From: Streptomyces sp. AC550_RSS872
GTDB taxonomy: Bacteria > Actinomycetota > Actinomycetes > Streptomycetales > Streptomycetaceae
DNA: 64,000 nucleotides
Direction: 5' to 3'
NCBI RefSeq assembly: GCF_019049285.1
Contig: NZ_JAGMUL010000008.1
Span: 1 to 64,000, forward strand
Part shown: positions 33,942 to 44,197 of the stretch, in pieces
How positions within the stretch are numbered: the stretch's first letter is position 1
Layout of the letters: each line of letters starts with the position of its first letter
The notes under the pieces: generated by a model
What the model was told of the DNA's origin: nothing
Databases searched by the model: none
The model's input: the letters and a program-made list of their open reading frames with translations, nothing else
Translations under genes and position numbers: made by a program

Positions 33942-35561
33942 TCAGATGTGCGCCGCCCCCGCGCCCGCCTCCGCGTTCTCCCCTCGCTTGGTGAGGAAGG
34001 CCACGAAGACCGCGACGACCGCCACGCCCGCGGCGACCAGGGACGCGAGGCTCATGCCCGAGACGAAGGTGTCGCGCGCCACGTCCGTGATCTTCGCGGC
34101 GATGGCGTCCGGCGTGCCCGGGGCCAGCGGTGCCACGCCGACCTGGACGGCCTCGGAGGCCTGGGCCTCCTGGGCGGCGGTCAGCGGCGGCAGACCCGCG
34201 GACGTCCAGTTGCCGGCGAGGTCGCTGTCGACCTTGGAGGCCATGACGGCGCCCAGGACGGCCGTACCCAGGCTGCCGCCGATCTGCATCGCGGCCTGCT
34301 GGAGACCGCCGGCCACACCGGACAGCTCCATGGGCGCGTTACCGACGATGACCTCCGTGGCGCCGACCATGACCGGCGCGAGGCCGAGGCCGAGCAGGGC
34401 GAACCAGAGCGACATGACGGCGCTGCCGGTGTCCGTGTCCAGCGTGGACATGCCGTACATGGCGATGGCCGTGGCCGCCATGCCGCCCGCCAGCGGGATG
34501 CGCGGGCCCAGCTTGGTGATCATCGCGCCCGCGAGCGGGGAGCCGACGATCATCATGCCGGTGAGCGGGAGGAGGTGCAGGCCGGCGTCGATGGGGCTCA
34601 TGTCGTGGACGTTCTGGAGGTAGAACGTCACGAAGAACAGGCCGCCCATGAACGCGATGGCCATCAGGACCATCAGCATGACACCCGCGGAGAGCGGGAC
34701 CGAGCGGAAGAGGGCCAGCGGGATGAGGGGCTCCTTGACCTTCGTCTCCCAGAAGGCGAAGAGCGCGAAGCCCACCACCGACCCGGCTATGAACAGCCAC
34801 GTCCGGCCGTCGCCCCAGCCCCACTCGGGGGCCTTGATGAGCGCCCAGACCAGGCAGAACATCGCGGCCGACAGCAGGACGATGCCCAGGATGTCGAAGG
34901 AGCGCGGGGCGTTCTCGGCACGGTGGTCGAGCAGGATCAGCACGCCGAGGACGACGGCGAGGATGCCGACGGGCACGTTGATGAAGAACACCGACTGCCA
35001 GTTGACGTGCTCGACGAGGACGCCGCCGAGGATCGGCCCGCCGGCGGTGGAGGCACCGACGACCATGCCCCAGATGCCGATGGCCATGTTGAGCTTCTCG
35101 GCCGGGAAGGTCGCCCGCAGCAGACCGAGCGCGGCCGGCATCAGCAGCGCGCCGAACAGGCCCTGTAGGACACGGAAGACGACGACCGCGGCGATGCTGC
35201 TGGACAGGCCGATCACACCCGAGGCGGCGGCGAAGCCGACGACGCCGATCAGGAAGGTCTGGCGGTGGCCGAACCGGTCACCGAGCTTGCCCGCGGTGAT
35301 CAGGGAGACCGCGAGGGCGAGGAAGTAGCCGTTGGTGATCCACTGCACCTCGGCGAAGGACGCGCTCAGGTCCTTCTGGATGGCCGGGTTGGCGATGGCC
35401 ACGATCGTGCCGTCGAGGGCCACCATCATGACCCCGACCGCGACGGTGAAGAGGGTGAACCAAGGGTGGCCGCGCAGCCCCTTGGCCGGCCTCGCATCCG
35501 ACGGGGCTCCTGGCGGCCGGTCCCCCGGCCCCGTCGTCTTGATGGTGGTCTGACTAGTCAT
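33942..35561 (-). CDS. MFS drug exporter, DHA2 (EmrB/QacA) type
   Basis: 539 residues with about 14 hydrophobic segments. The first helix carries VALDGTIVAIANPAIQKDL, and motif A reads GKLGDRFGHRQ after helix 2. Motif C-like GMVVGASTAGGPILGGVL lies in helix 5, which marks drug:H+ antiporters. The last loop is long, between helices 13 and 14. It exports toxic compounds or antibiotics. ATG 35561 has no ribosome site, and a promoter (TTGTCA, 18 nt, TAGCCT) would start the mRNA at or near the ATG. Divergent tetR is the likely repressor. Confidence 0.93.
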   Translation of the reverse strand: MTSQTTIKTTGPGDRPPGAPSDARPAKGLRGHPWFTLFTVAVGVMMVALDGTIVAIANPAIQKDLSASFAEVQWITNGYFLALAVSLITAGKLGDRFGHRQTFLIGVVGFAAASGVIGLSSSIAAVVVFRVLQGLFGALLMPAALGLLRATFPAEKLNMAIGIWGMVVGASTAGGPILGGVLVEHVNWQSVFFINVPVGILAVVLGVLILLDHRAENAPRSFDILGIVLLSAAMFCLVWALIKAPEWGWGDGRTWLFIAGSVVGFALFAFWETKVKEPLIPLALFRSVPLSAGVMLMVLMAIAFMGGLFFVTFYLQNVHDMSPIDAGLHLLPLTGMMIVGSPLAGAMITKLGPRIPLAGGMAATAIAMYGMSTLDTDTGSAVMSLWFALLGLGLAPVMVGATEVIVGNAPMELSGVAGGLQQAAMQIGGSLGTAVLGAVMASKVDSDLAGNWTSAGLPPLTAAQEAQASEAVQVGVAPLAPGTPDAIAAKITDVARDTFVSGMSLASLVAAGVAVVAVFVAFLTKRGENAEAGAGAAHI

Positions 35562-35627
35562 GCGTTCGAGGCTAATGACAGCCACTGACATTTGACAAAC
35601 CAATTCACAAGTCGGTAACTGACACCT
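35562..35627. promoter_or_regulatory. Divergent MFS/tetR promoter and operator region
   Basis: tetR: TTGACA (35592-35597), an 18-nt spacer, TAACTG (35616-35621) and ATG 7 nt later. The MFS gene on the other strand has the mirror arrangement. Four TGACA pentamers lie within 50 nt (in AATGACAG, ACTGACAT, TTTGACAA, ACTGACAC), a plausible TetR operator array. Confidence 0.6.
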
Positions 35628-36254
35628 ATGGAAACACTGCGCGAACGCAAGAAGCAGCGCACCCGGGAAGCACTGCTGCGTACCGCGCTGGAGCTCTTCA
35701 CCACCCAGGGGTACGAGCGCACCACCGTCGACGACATCGCGGAGGCCGTCGATGTGTCGCAGCGCACTTTCTTCCGCTACTTCGCCGGCAAGGAGGAGGC
35801 GGCCCTCGCCCTGATGGAGATGACGGTGGCGCACTTCCTTCAGACGGTGCGCGAACGCCCGCCGCACGAGGCCCCCGTGGAGGCACTGCGGCAGGCCGTC
35901 CTGGAGGGCTGGGACACGCTGAACGACGTGGTCGAGGCCATCGCGCCGGTCGAGCTGTATCTGCGCATGTGCCGGGTGATCGAGTCGACGCCCGCCCTGC
36001 TCGCCGCCCATCTGCGCCGCTCCGTCGAGGTCGAGGAGGCGATGGCGGCCATCCTCGCCGAGCGCGAGGGCGTCGACATGGACACGGATCCGCGACCGCG
36101 GCTGGCGGTGGCCGTCTTCAGTGGTGTGATGCGGCTGGCGGAGCGTCAGTGGAGCGCCGGCGAGGACTTCAGCCTCGACGCCATGCGGGCACTGACCGTC
36201 TCATATCTCGAACAAGTCGGCCCGGCACTCAGCGAGAGCTGGCGAACACACTGA
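35628..36254 (+). CDS. TetR/AcrR family repressor
   Basis: 208 residues. The N-terminal helix-turn-helix reads RTREALLRTALELFTTQGYERTTVDDIAEAVDVSQRTFFRYFAGKEE, the canonical TetR DNA-binding domain. The C-terminal ligand domain is Ala/Val-rich and includes WDTLNDVVEAIAPVELYLRM. A promoter only 7 nt from ATG 35628 implies a leaderless mRNA. It is divergent from the MFS exporter, which it likely controls in response to an exported compound. Confidence 0.93.
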   Translation: METLRERKKQRTREALLRTALELFTTQGYERTTVDDIAEAVDVSQRTFFRYFAGKEEAALALMEMTVAHFLQTVRERPPHEAPVEALRQAVLEGWDTLNDVVEAIAPVELYLRMCRVIESTPALLAAHLRRSVEVEEAMAAILAEREGVDMDTDPRPRLAVAVFSGVMRLAERQWSAGEDFSLDAMRALTVSYLEQVGPALSESWRTH

Positions 36255-36348
36255 GGTCATCGGCGTGTTGAACACCACCTTGACCGAAACGTGATACCCG
36301 TCACTTGGTTAACGCGAGACCCTCTCGTTCTCCTAGTGTGTCCTTCCA

Positions 36349-37566
36349 GTGACTTCCTTCGACACGTCCCCGCAACTGAACGTCTGGCGCGCTCTGCTCG
36401 CACTGGCCGTGGTGTTCGTGATGCTGGCGACCACCGGCTGGACCGCCCTGCGCCACCAGCGGACGGCCTCACCGCTCCAGGCCTCGCTCAGCGCCTGGGA
36501 GCACGGCAGCGTCGCCGGACGCCAGCTGCCGACCGCGACGTCGTCCCCCACGCGGCTCGCCCGGTTCTTCGCCTCGCTCACCGCCCCACAGCGCACCGAC
36601 CTCGTGCGCCGCTATCCGCTCGCGGTCGGCAACATGAACGGCGCGCCCGTCGAGCTGCGCTACCGCGCCAACCGGGTCGCCCTCGGCGAGGCGCGCGAGG
36701 TCGAGCGCAAACGCATGTACGACAAGAAGCTCACGCCCGACGGGCAGCGCGAGGCGGGCCGCCGGATGCACCGCTTCGAGTCGATGATGCGGACGGACCG
36801 GAACATCCTCGCCTTCGACCCCGAGGGCTCCGGGCGGGCCGCCGAGGTGTTCGGCGACCTGACCAGGGCCGAGCGGATCTCGGTCGTCGTCCCCGGCGTC
36901 GACACCGACCTGCTCACCTTCCAGCGCACCAGCCGCAAGTACTCCGCGCCGGTCGGCATGGCCCAGTCCCTGTACGCCGCCGAACGCGAGGCCAGCCCGT
37001 CGACGCGTACGGCCGTGATCGCCTGGGCCGACTACACGGCGCCGAGCGGACTCGGCATCGACTCGGCGACGGCGATGCGGGCCGCGGGCGGGGCCGTACG
37101 CCTGGAGGCACTGGTGCGGGCCCTGCCCGGCGCCTCGCCGGTCTCCCTCTTCTGCCACAGCTACGGCTCGGTGCTGTGCGGGATCGCCGCGCCCACGCTG
37201 CCGGGGCGGGTGGCCGACATAGCGGTGGCCGGCAGCCCCGGCATGCGGGTCCCGAAGGCCTCCCACCTGGGTACGTCCGCCCATGTGTGGGCGATGCGGG
37301 ACGCCGACGACTGGGTGCAGGACGTGCCGTATCTGGAGGTCGGCGGGCTGGGACACGGGGAGGACCCGGTGTCGTCGGTGTTCGGCGCGCGGGTGTTGTC
37401 GGCGCGGGAGGCCAAGGGGCACGGCGGCTACTTCGAGCCGGGCACGGACAGCGTGGCGAACTTCGCCGAGATCGGGGTTGGCGCGTACCGCTCGGTGCGG
37501 TGCGCGGACGATGCCGGGGCCTGTCGGGCGGGTTTGTCCGACACGGCGTCGGCCGGACGCGCGTAG
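36349..37566 (+). CDS. Alpha/beta hydrolase (DUF1023/Abhydrolase_8 type)
   Basis: 405 residues. One N-terminal hydrophobic helix (ALLALAVVFVMLATTGW) acts as anchor or signal. Further on come the family segments LAVGNMNGAPVELRYRANR, R-N-ILAFDPEGSGRAAEVFGDL, VVVPGVDTDL and the nucleophile elbow SLFCHSYGSVLCG (G-x-S-x-G variant H-S-Y-G). A late Asp/His pair is likely in DADDWVQDVP and GLGHG. Substrate unknown. GTG 36349 starts it; -10-like TAGTGT at 36335-36340 suggests a leaderless mRNA. Confidence 0.88.
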   Translation: MTSFDTSPQLNVWRALLALAVVFVMLATTGWTALRHQRTASPLQASLSAWEHGSVAGRQLPTATSSPTRLARFFASLTAPQRTDLVRRYPLAVGNMNGAPVELRYRANRVALGEAREVERKRMYDKKLTPDGQREAGRRMHRFESMMRTDRNILAFDPEGSGRAAEVFGDLTRAERISVVVPGVDTDLLTFQRTSRKYSAPVGMAQSLYAAEREASPSTRTAVIAWADYTAPSGLGIDSATAMRAAGGAVRLEALVRALPGASPVSLFCHSYGSVLCGIAAPTLPGRVADIAVAGSPGMRVPKASHLGTSAHVWAMRDADDWVQDVPYLEVGGLGHGEDPVSSVFGARVLSAREAKGHGGYFEPGTDSVANFAEIGVGAYRSVRCADDAGACRAGLSDTASAGRA

Positions 37567-37632
37567 AGGCGCAGGAATTGCGGTGTGCGCAGGGTGGCGA
37601 CGGAGGAGCACGTGCCGCATACGATGAGCCGC

Positions 37633-38496
37633 ATGGGTGACGTACTGGCCGGATTTCATGCCACCTGGGAGTTCGAGTCCGACTCCGTGCTCATCCGCTA
37701 CGAACGGGGCATTCGAACACCCAAACTCTTCCAGGCGCTCGGGGAACGCCGGGTGCCTCTTGAGGCGATCGGCGGGGTGACGCTGACGCCGGGGAAGCGC
37801 GGGACGGTGGTGCTGCGCCTGGAGCTGCGGCCCGGCGCGGATCCGTTGATGGAGGCGGCGGCGGGCCAGCTGAAGGAAGGCGGCGATCCGTATCGGCTGG
37901 TGCTGCCGGCCGAGCGCGAGACGCTGGCCGAGTACTACGCCGACGAGCTGCGGGCGGAGCTGAAGGTGTCGGGGCCGGCGGAGGAGTTCCTCGTGGGGGC
38001 GCCCGCGGCGCCGTTGCAGTTCAAGGCGTACGACGGGAAGGCGTCCTTCGACGGGCAGACCGTGCGGTTCCGGTGGTTCTGGACCGGTGCGTCCTCGGCG
38101 AAGTGGAAAGCGGGGGACCAGAGCTTCTCCGTCGCCGAGTTGAGCGGCGTCGAGTGGCGGTCGCCCGAAGTCTTCGAGGGCTACCTGCGGTTGCTCCGGC
38201 GGGACGGCGTCGACGGGCGGCCCGTACCCGAGCAGGTCGATCACGATCCGGCGGCGGTGGTGTTCGGGCTGGGGTACGGGCCGGTGCACGAGTCGTTGCC
38301 GTTCGCTGCGGCGGTGTTGGCCGCGGTGCGGGACCGCTCCGCGGGGGGCGCGGCTGTCCCGGCTGCGGCTGTGCCTCGCCGGGACCCTGCGGATATCGCC
38401 GAGCGGATCCGGCACCTCGGGGAGCTGCATCAGGCGGGGTTGGTGACGGATGAGGAGTTCTCCGTCAAGAAGGCCGAGTTGTTGGCGGAACTGTAG
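37633..38496 (+). CDS. DUF4429 protein with C-terminal SHOCT domain
   Basis: 287 residues. Two DUF4429 halves can be seen: GFHATWEFESDSVLIRYERG ... LGERRVPLEAIGGV, and AYDGKASFDGQTVRFRWFW ... FSVAELSGVEWRSP, each a PH-like beta module. The end, DIAERIRHLGELHQAGLVTDEEFSVKKAELLAEL, is a textbook SHOCT oligomerisation motif. The function is unknown. ATG 37633 lies 9 nt after a -10-like TACGAT (37619-37624), so it is probably leaderless. Confidence 0.9.
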   Translation: MGDVLAGFHATWEFESDSVLIRYERGIRTPKLFQALGERRVPLEAIGGVTLTPGKRGTVVLRLELRPGADPLMEAAAGQLKEGGDPYRLVLPAERETLAEYYADELRAELKVSGPAEEFLVGAPAAPLQFKAYDGKASFDGQTVRFRWFWTGASSAKWKAGDQSFSVAELSGVEWRSPEVFEGYLRLLRRDGVDGRPVPEQVDHDPAAVVFGLGYGPVHESLPFAAAVLAAVRDRSAGGAAVPAAAVPRRDPADIAERIRHLGELHQAGLVTDEEFSVKKAELLAEL

Positions 38497-38529
38497 GGCG
38501 GAGCGTCTGCCGGGTTCGGTTGTCGGGCG

Positions 38530-38575
38530 GGTGCGGGTCGTGTGCGGCTGGTCGCGCAGTTCCCCGCGCCCCTAA
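38530..38575. repeat. Family A repeat, half copy
   Basis: GCGGGTGCGGGTCGTGTGCG then CGCAGTTCCCCGCGCCCCT at 38555-38573, between the convergent DUF4429 and aldo/keto reductase genes. Confidence 0.85.
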
Positions 38576-38630
38576 AAGCCTCGACTCCTCGCCCGCCAGA
38601 AAACCTCGGCCCCCCCCGCCCCCGAAACCT

Positions 38631-39644
38631 CTACTCCCTGCCCGCCGAGGCGAACCGCATGTCCGCGTACCTGTCGCCCGCCACCTGTGCCGCGATCGGC
38701 TCCAGGAGCTTCATGTCCTCCTCGCCCAGGACGATCCGCGTCGCGCCCGCGTTTTCCTCCACTCGGGTCGGCTTGCGGGTGCCCGGGATGGGGATGACCG
38801 GGAGGTCGTGCACCGCGGCCTGTTGCTGTACCCAGGCCAGGGCTATCTGGCCCGGGGTGGAGCCGTGGGCCTCGGCGACCGTGCGGATCGGCTCCAGCAG
38901 GGCGGCGTTGGCGGCGGCGTTCTCACCCGTGTACCGGGGCTGTTGGCGGCGGAAGTCGTCTGCGGTGAGGTCCTCGGCCTTGGCGAAGGAGCCGGTGAGG
39001 AAGCCTCGGCCCAGCGGGGAGTACGGGACGAGGGCGACGCCCAGGTCGCGGGCGGCCGGGACCACGTTCGCCTCGATGTCGCGGCTGAACAGGGACCACT
39101 CCGACTGCACGGCCGCGATGGGGTGGACGGCCTGCGCGGCCCGCAGTTCCCCGCCCGTCACCTCGCTCAGGCCCAGGTGCTTGACCTTGCCCTCGCGGAC
39201 CAGCTCGGCCATCACGCCGACGGTCTCCTCGATGGGGACGTTCACATCCCGGCGGTGCATGTAGTAGAGGTCGATCGCATCGACGTCCAGGCGCTTCAGG
39301 CTCGCCTCGACGGCCTGGCGAATGTACGGCGCGTCGTTGCGGATGACCCGGCGCGTCGGGTCGTCCGGCGGGATCGCCAGAGCGAACTTCGTGGCGATGA
39401 CGACCTCGTCCCGGTGCGCCCTGAAGAACGGCGACAGGAACTTCTCGTTCTCGCCCGCCCCGTACGCGTCCGCCGTGTCGTACAGCGTGACGCCCAGTTC
39501 CAGGGCCCGTTCCAGGGTCGCCCTGGACTCGTTCGCGTCCGAGGGGCCGTACGCGAAGCTCATGCCCATGCAGCCGAGGCCCTGGACGCCGGCCTCGGGG
39601 CCCGTCGCGCCGAGTCGTGCCGTCGCGATCCTGCTGTCCGTCAT
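38631..39644 (-). CDS. Aldo/keto reductase
   Basis: 337 residues. The AKR signature runs LGCMGMSFAYG, LYDTADAYGAGENEKFL (catalytic D and Y), VVIATKFAL (catalytic K), DLYYMHRRD (catalytic H), AVQSEWSLFSRDIE and IPIPGTRKPTRVEEN (NADPH binding). This is the AKR13/YakC-like group that reduces aldehydes and ketones. ATG 39644 overlaps the TGA of merR (39643-39641), so both are translationally coupled in one operon under the MerR promoter. Confidence 0.95.
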   Translation of the reverse strand: MTDSRIATARLGATGPEAGVQGLGCMGMSFAYGPSDANESRATLERALELGVTLYDTADAYGAGENEKFLSPFFRAHRDEVVIATKFALAIPPDDPTRRVIRNDAPYIRQAVEASLKRLDVDAIDLYYMHRRDVNVPIEETVGVMAELVREGKVKHLGLSEVTGGELRAAQAVHPIAAVQSEWSLFSRDIEANVVPAARDLGVALVPYSPLGRGFLTGSFAKAEDLTADDFRRQQPRYTGENAAANAALLEPIRTVAEAHGSTPGQIALAWVQQQAAVHDLPVIPIPGTRKPTRVEENAGATRIVLGEEDMKLLEPIAAQVAGDRYADMRFASAGRE

Positions 39645-40138
39645 CCGGCCTTCTCCACCTTTTCCGTCTTGTCCTGCTCGTACTTGTCCTGCTCGTACAG
39701 ACGCCCCGCGTCCGCGTAGAAACTGATCTTCCGGTCGAGTACGGCGAGCGTGTCCTGGAGCTCGGCGATCCGGACGAGGACGTCGCGGCGGGTCGTCTCC
39801 AGCAGTTCGAAGCGCTCGCCGAACGTGTGGTCGCCCTCGCGCACCAGCTCGGCGTACCGGACCATGTCGGCGACCGGCATACCGGTGAGGCGCAACTTGC
39901 CGACGAGGTCGAGCCAGTCCAGGTCACGGTTGCTGTAGCGGCGCTGGCCGGTGTGCGAGCGGTCGATGTGCGGCATGAGGCCGATCCGCTCGTACCAGCG
40001 CAGGGTGTGGGCCGTCAGACCCGTGAAGGCGACGACCTCGCTGATCGTGTAACTGTCCTGGCCTTCCGGCCGCCGGTGCGGATGCGGCGGGGCGGCACAA
40101 CTGTCGGTCCTGGTACTCGTGGTCTCCATCACCGTCAT
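39641..40138 (-). CDS. MerR family regulator of the aldo/keto reductase
   Basis: 165 residues. YTISEVVAFTGLTAHTLRWYERIGLM is the MerR winged HTH; GQRRYSNRDLDWLDLVGKLRLTGMPVADMVRYAEL continues it. The C-terminal dimerisation helix runs LLETTRRDVLVRIAELQDTLAVLDRKI, with no Cys metal site after it, so a small organic effector is likely. The tail has EQDKYEQDK. ATG 40138 falls about 7 nt after the -10 TAGCGT, so the mRNA may be leaderless. Autoregulation is likely through the palindromic spacer. Confidence 0.93.
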   Translation of the reverse strand: MTVMETTSTRTDSCAAPPHPHRRPEGQDSYTISEVVAFTGLTAHTLRWYERIGLMPHIDRSHTGQRRYSNRDLDWLDLVGKLRLTGMPVADMVRYAELVREGDHTFGERFELLETTRRDVLVRIAELQDTLAVLDRKISFYADAGRLYEQDKYEQDKTEKVEKAG

Positions 40139-40145
40139 GCGCTCA

Positions 40146-40177
40146 ACGCTAGGACCTTGGAGTGCACTCCAAGCAAG
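40146..40177 (-). promoter_or_regulatory. MerR-type promoter with 19-nt spacer and palindromic operator
   Basis: On the minus strand TTGCTT (-35), a 19-nt spacer and TAGCGT (-10, 40151-40146). The spacer region contains a perfect 18-bp palindrome, CTTGGAGTGCACTCCAAG (40156-40173). The over-long spacer and operator between the hexamers are the hallmark of MerR activators. Confidence 0.82.
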
Positions 40178-40213
40178 CGGAATCGGTGAGAAGACGGGTT
40201 ATAAGCTCAGCGC

Positions 40214-41000
40214 ATGTCGTTGAGCAGCCTCGTAATGATCGAGAACTGGCCGGTTCCCACCGCCGCCGTGGGTGTTGTACGGGCCGACGGTACGGTCCTC
40301 GGGACCCACGGGCCCGTCGGGCACCGGTTCGCGCTCGCCTCGGTCACCAAGCCGTTGGCCGCCTACGCGGTGCTCGTCGCGTACGAGGAGGGGGCCGTCG
40401 AGTTGGATGAGGCGGCCGGGCCCGCGGGGGCGACCGTGCGGCATCTGCTGGCGCACACCTCGGGGCTGGCGTTCGACGAGCATCGGGTGACGGCGCCGCC
40501 CGGAGAGCGGCGGCTGTACTCCAACGCCGGGTTCGAGCAGCTCGGGGACCATGTCGCCAAGGCGACGGACATTCCGTTCGCGGAGTATCTGCGGCAGGCG
40601 GTGCTGGAGCCGCTGGGCATGACGGCCACGTCGTTGGAGGGCTCCCCGGCGAAGGACGGGGTGTCGACGGTCGAGGACCTGCTGCGGTTCGCGGCAGAGG
40701 TGCAGGCGCCACGGCTGCTGGACCCGCGCACGGTCGCCGAGGCGATGACCGTGCAGTACCCGGGGACGAAGGGCGTGCTGCCGGGGTACGGGCACCAGAA
40801 CCCCAACGACTGGGGCCTCGGCTTCGAGATCCGCGACGGCAAGTCCCCCCACTGGACGGGCGCCTCGTCCTCGCCGCGCGCCTTCGGGCACTTCGGGCAG
40901 TCGGGTACGTTCCTGTGGATCGACCCTGACGCGGGAGCCGCCTGCGTCGCGCTGACGGACCGGGCGTTCGGGCCCTGGGCCGTCGAGGTGTGGCCGGGGT

Positions 41001-41029
<29 letters not shown>
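40214..41029 (+). CDS. Serine hydrolase (class C beta-lactamase fold)
   Basis: 271 residues, short for the family. S43-V-T-K46 is the active-site SxxK, YSNAG is the Y-x-N motif, and HFGQSGTF stands for the KTG/HxG box. There is no signal peptide, so it is cytoplasmic; likely an esterase or amidase with unknown substrate. ATG 40214 lies about 8 nt after TATAAG (40200-40205), suggesting a leaderless mRNA. Its 3' end overlaps the convergent MMPL gene by 29 nt. Confidence 0.9.
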
Positions 41030-43277
<2,248 letters not shown>

Positions 43278-43352
43278 TGGCTCGGCTCTTCTCTGCCGGG
43301 CGGGTTCCAGACACCTCCATTGGACGCTGCCCCGACCACCTGGGCATCTCGA

Positions 43353-43388
43353 GCCCCACCGCTACCCGGCGCCCCACCGCTACCCGGC
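43353..43388. repeat. 18-nt tandem duplication over the pirin stop codon
   Basis: GCCCCACCGCTACCCGGC occurs at 43353-43370 and again at 43371-43388. The second copy contains the stop codon of the pirin gene (TAG, 43382-43380). Confidence 0.9.
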
Positions 43389-44033
43389 CATCTCCCACAT
43401 CAGCAGCTCCGCCGCGCTCACCCCCACGGCCTCCACACCCTCGGCGCCGGTGATGCGCACCGCGTCCCCGGCCCCCAGCTCCTCCCCTCCCAGCCGCACC
43501 GCACCGCGCACGACATGCAGGTACAGGTACGCCCCGTCCGGCACCGCCGTCCGCTCCCCCGCCCCCAGCCGCCGCACATGGAGCATCGCGCCCGCCTCCG
43601 GGACGGCGTACGGCGTCGAGTCCGCGATGCCGTGGACGATCTCGTACGCCGGTTCACCGCCCGGCGTCAGCGGGGCCAGCCAGGTCTGCACGAAGACCAG
43701 GGGGAGCTCGGCGTCGTTGCGCTCGACGTGCCGCACGCCGCCCGCCGAGCTCAGCCGCTGGACGTCCCCGGGGCCGACCCGCGTCTCGTGCCCCGTCGAG
43801 TCCCGGTGCGTCAGCTCGCCCTCCACCACCCAGGTGACGATCTCGGTGTGGCTGTGCGGATGCTCGTCGAAGCCGGCGCCGGGCTCGAGCCGCTCCTCGT
43901 TGCAGGCGATCATCGCGCCGAAGCGGAGGTTGTCGGGGTCGTAGTGCGGTCCGAAGGAGAAGGCGTGGCGCGACGAGATGCCCGCTGCCGGATCCCCTCC
44001 GGGGTAGCGCTCCGCGGCGCGCCGTACGTCCAT
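43380..44033 (-). CDS. Pirin-family bicupin protein
   Basis: 217 residues. SSRHAFSFGPHYDPDNLRFGAMIACNEERLEPGAGFDEHPHSHTEIVTWVVEG holds the first cupin metal site (H-x-H-x-E). GPGDVQRLSSAGGVRHVERN and a second cupin at the C-terminus follow. Pirins bind Fe and act as quercetinases or transcription cofactors. ATG 44033 is preceded by GTG in the same frame. It is divergent from fasR with a family C repeat between. Confidence 0.92.
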   Translation of the reverse strand: MDVRRAAERYPGGDPAAGISSRHAFSFGPHYDPDNLRFGAMIACNEERLEPGAGFDEHPHSHTEIVTWVVEGELTHRDSTGHETRVGPGDVQRLSSAGGVRHVERNDAELPLVFVQTWLAPLTPGGEPAYEIVHGIADSTPYAVPEAGAMLHVRRLGAGERTAVPDGAYLYLHVVRGAVRLGGEELGAGDAVRITGAEGVEAVGVSAAELLMWEMAG

Positions 44034-44092
44034 CACGGCCCCACGGTATCCCTGCCGGATGCCGTGGGGCCGGACCCCTGCACCGACACCCT

Positions 44093-44144
44093 CCGGTCCG
44101 GGGCTCCGCTTCCCGGGCCCGCTCCTCAAACGCCGGAGGGGCTG
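44093..44144. repeat. Family C interspersed repeat
   Basis: GGTCCGGGGCTCCGCTTCCC and CCTCAAACGCCGGAGGGGC (to about 44142) form the recurring 'CTCAAACGCCGG' element. The same motif returns twice at 56145-56187. Confidence 0.8.
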
Positions 44145-44197
44145 GCCACGACCCCCTCCGGCACGCACCCCCGTCCCGATAAGGCAGTCTTGTCCCC

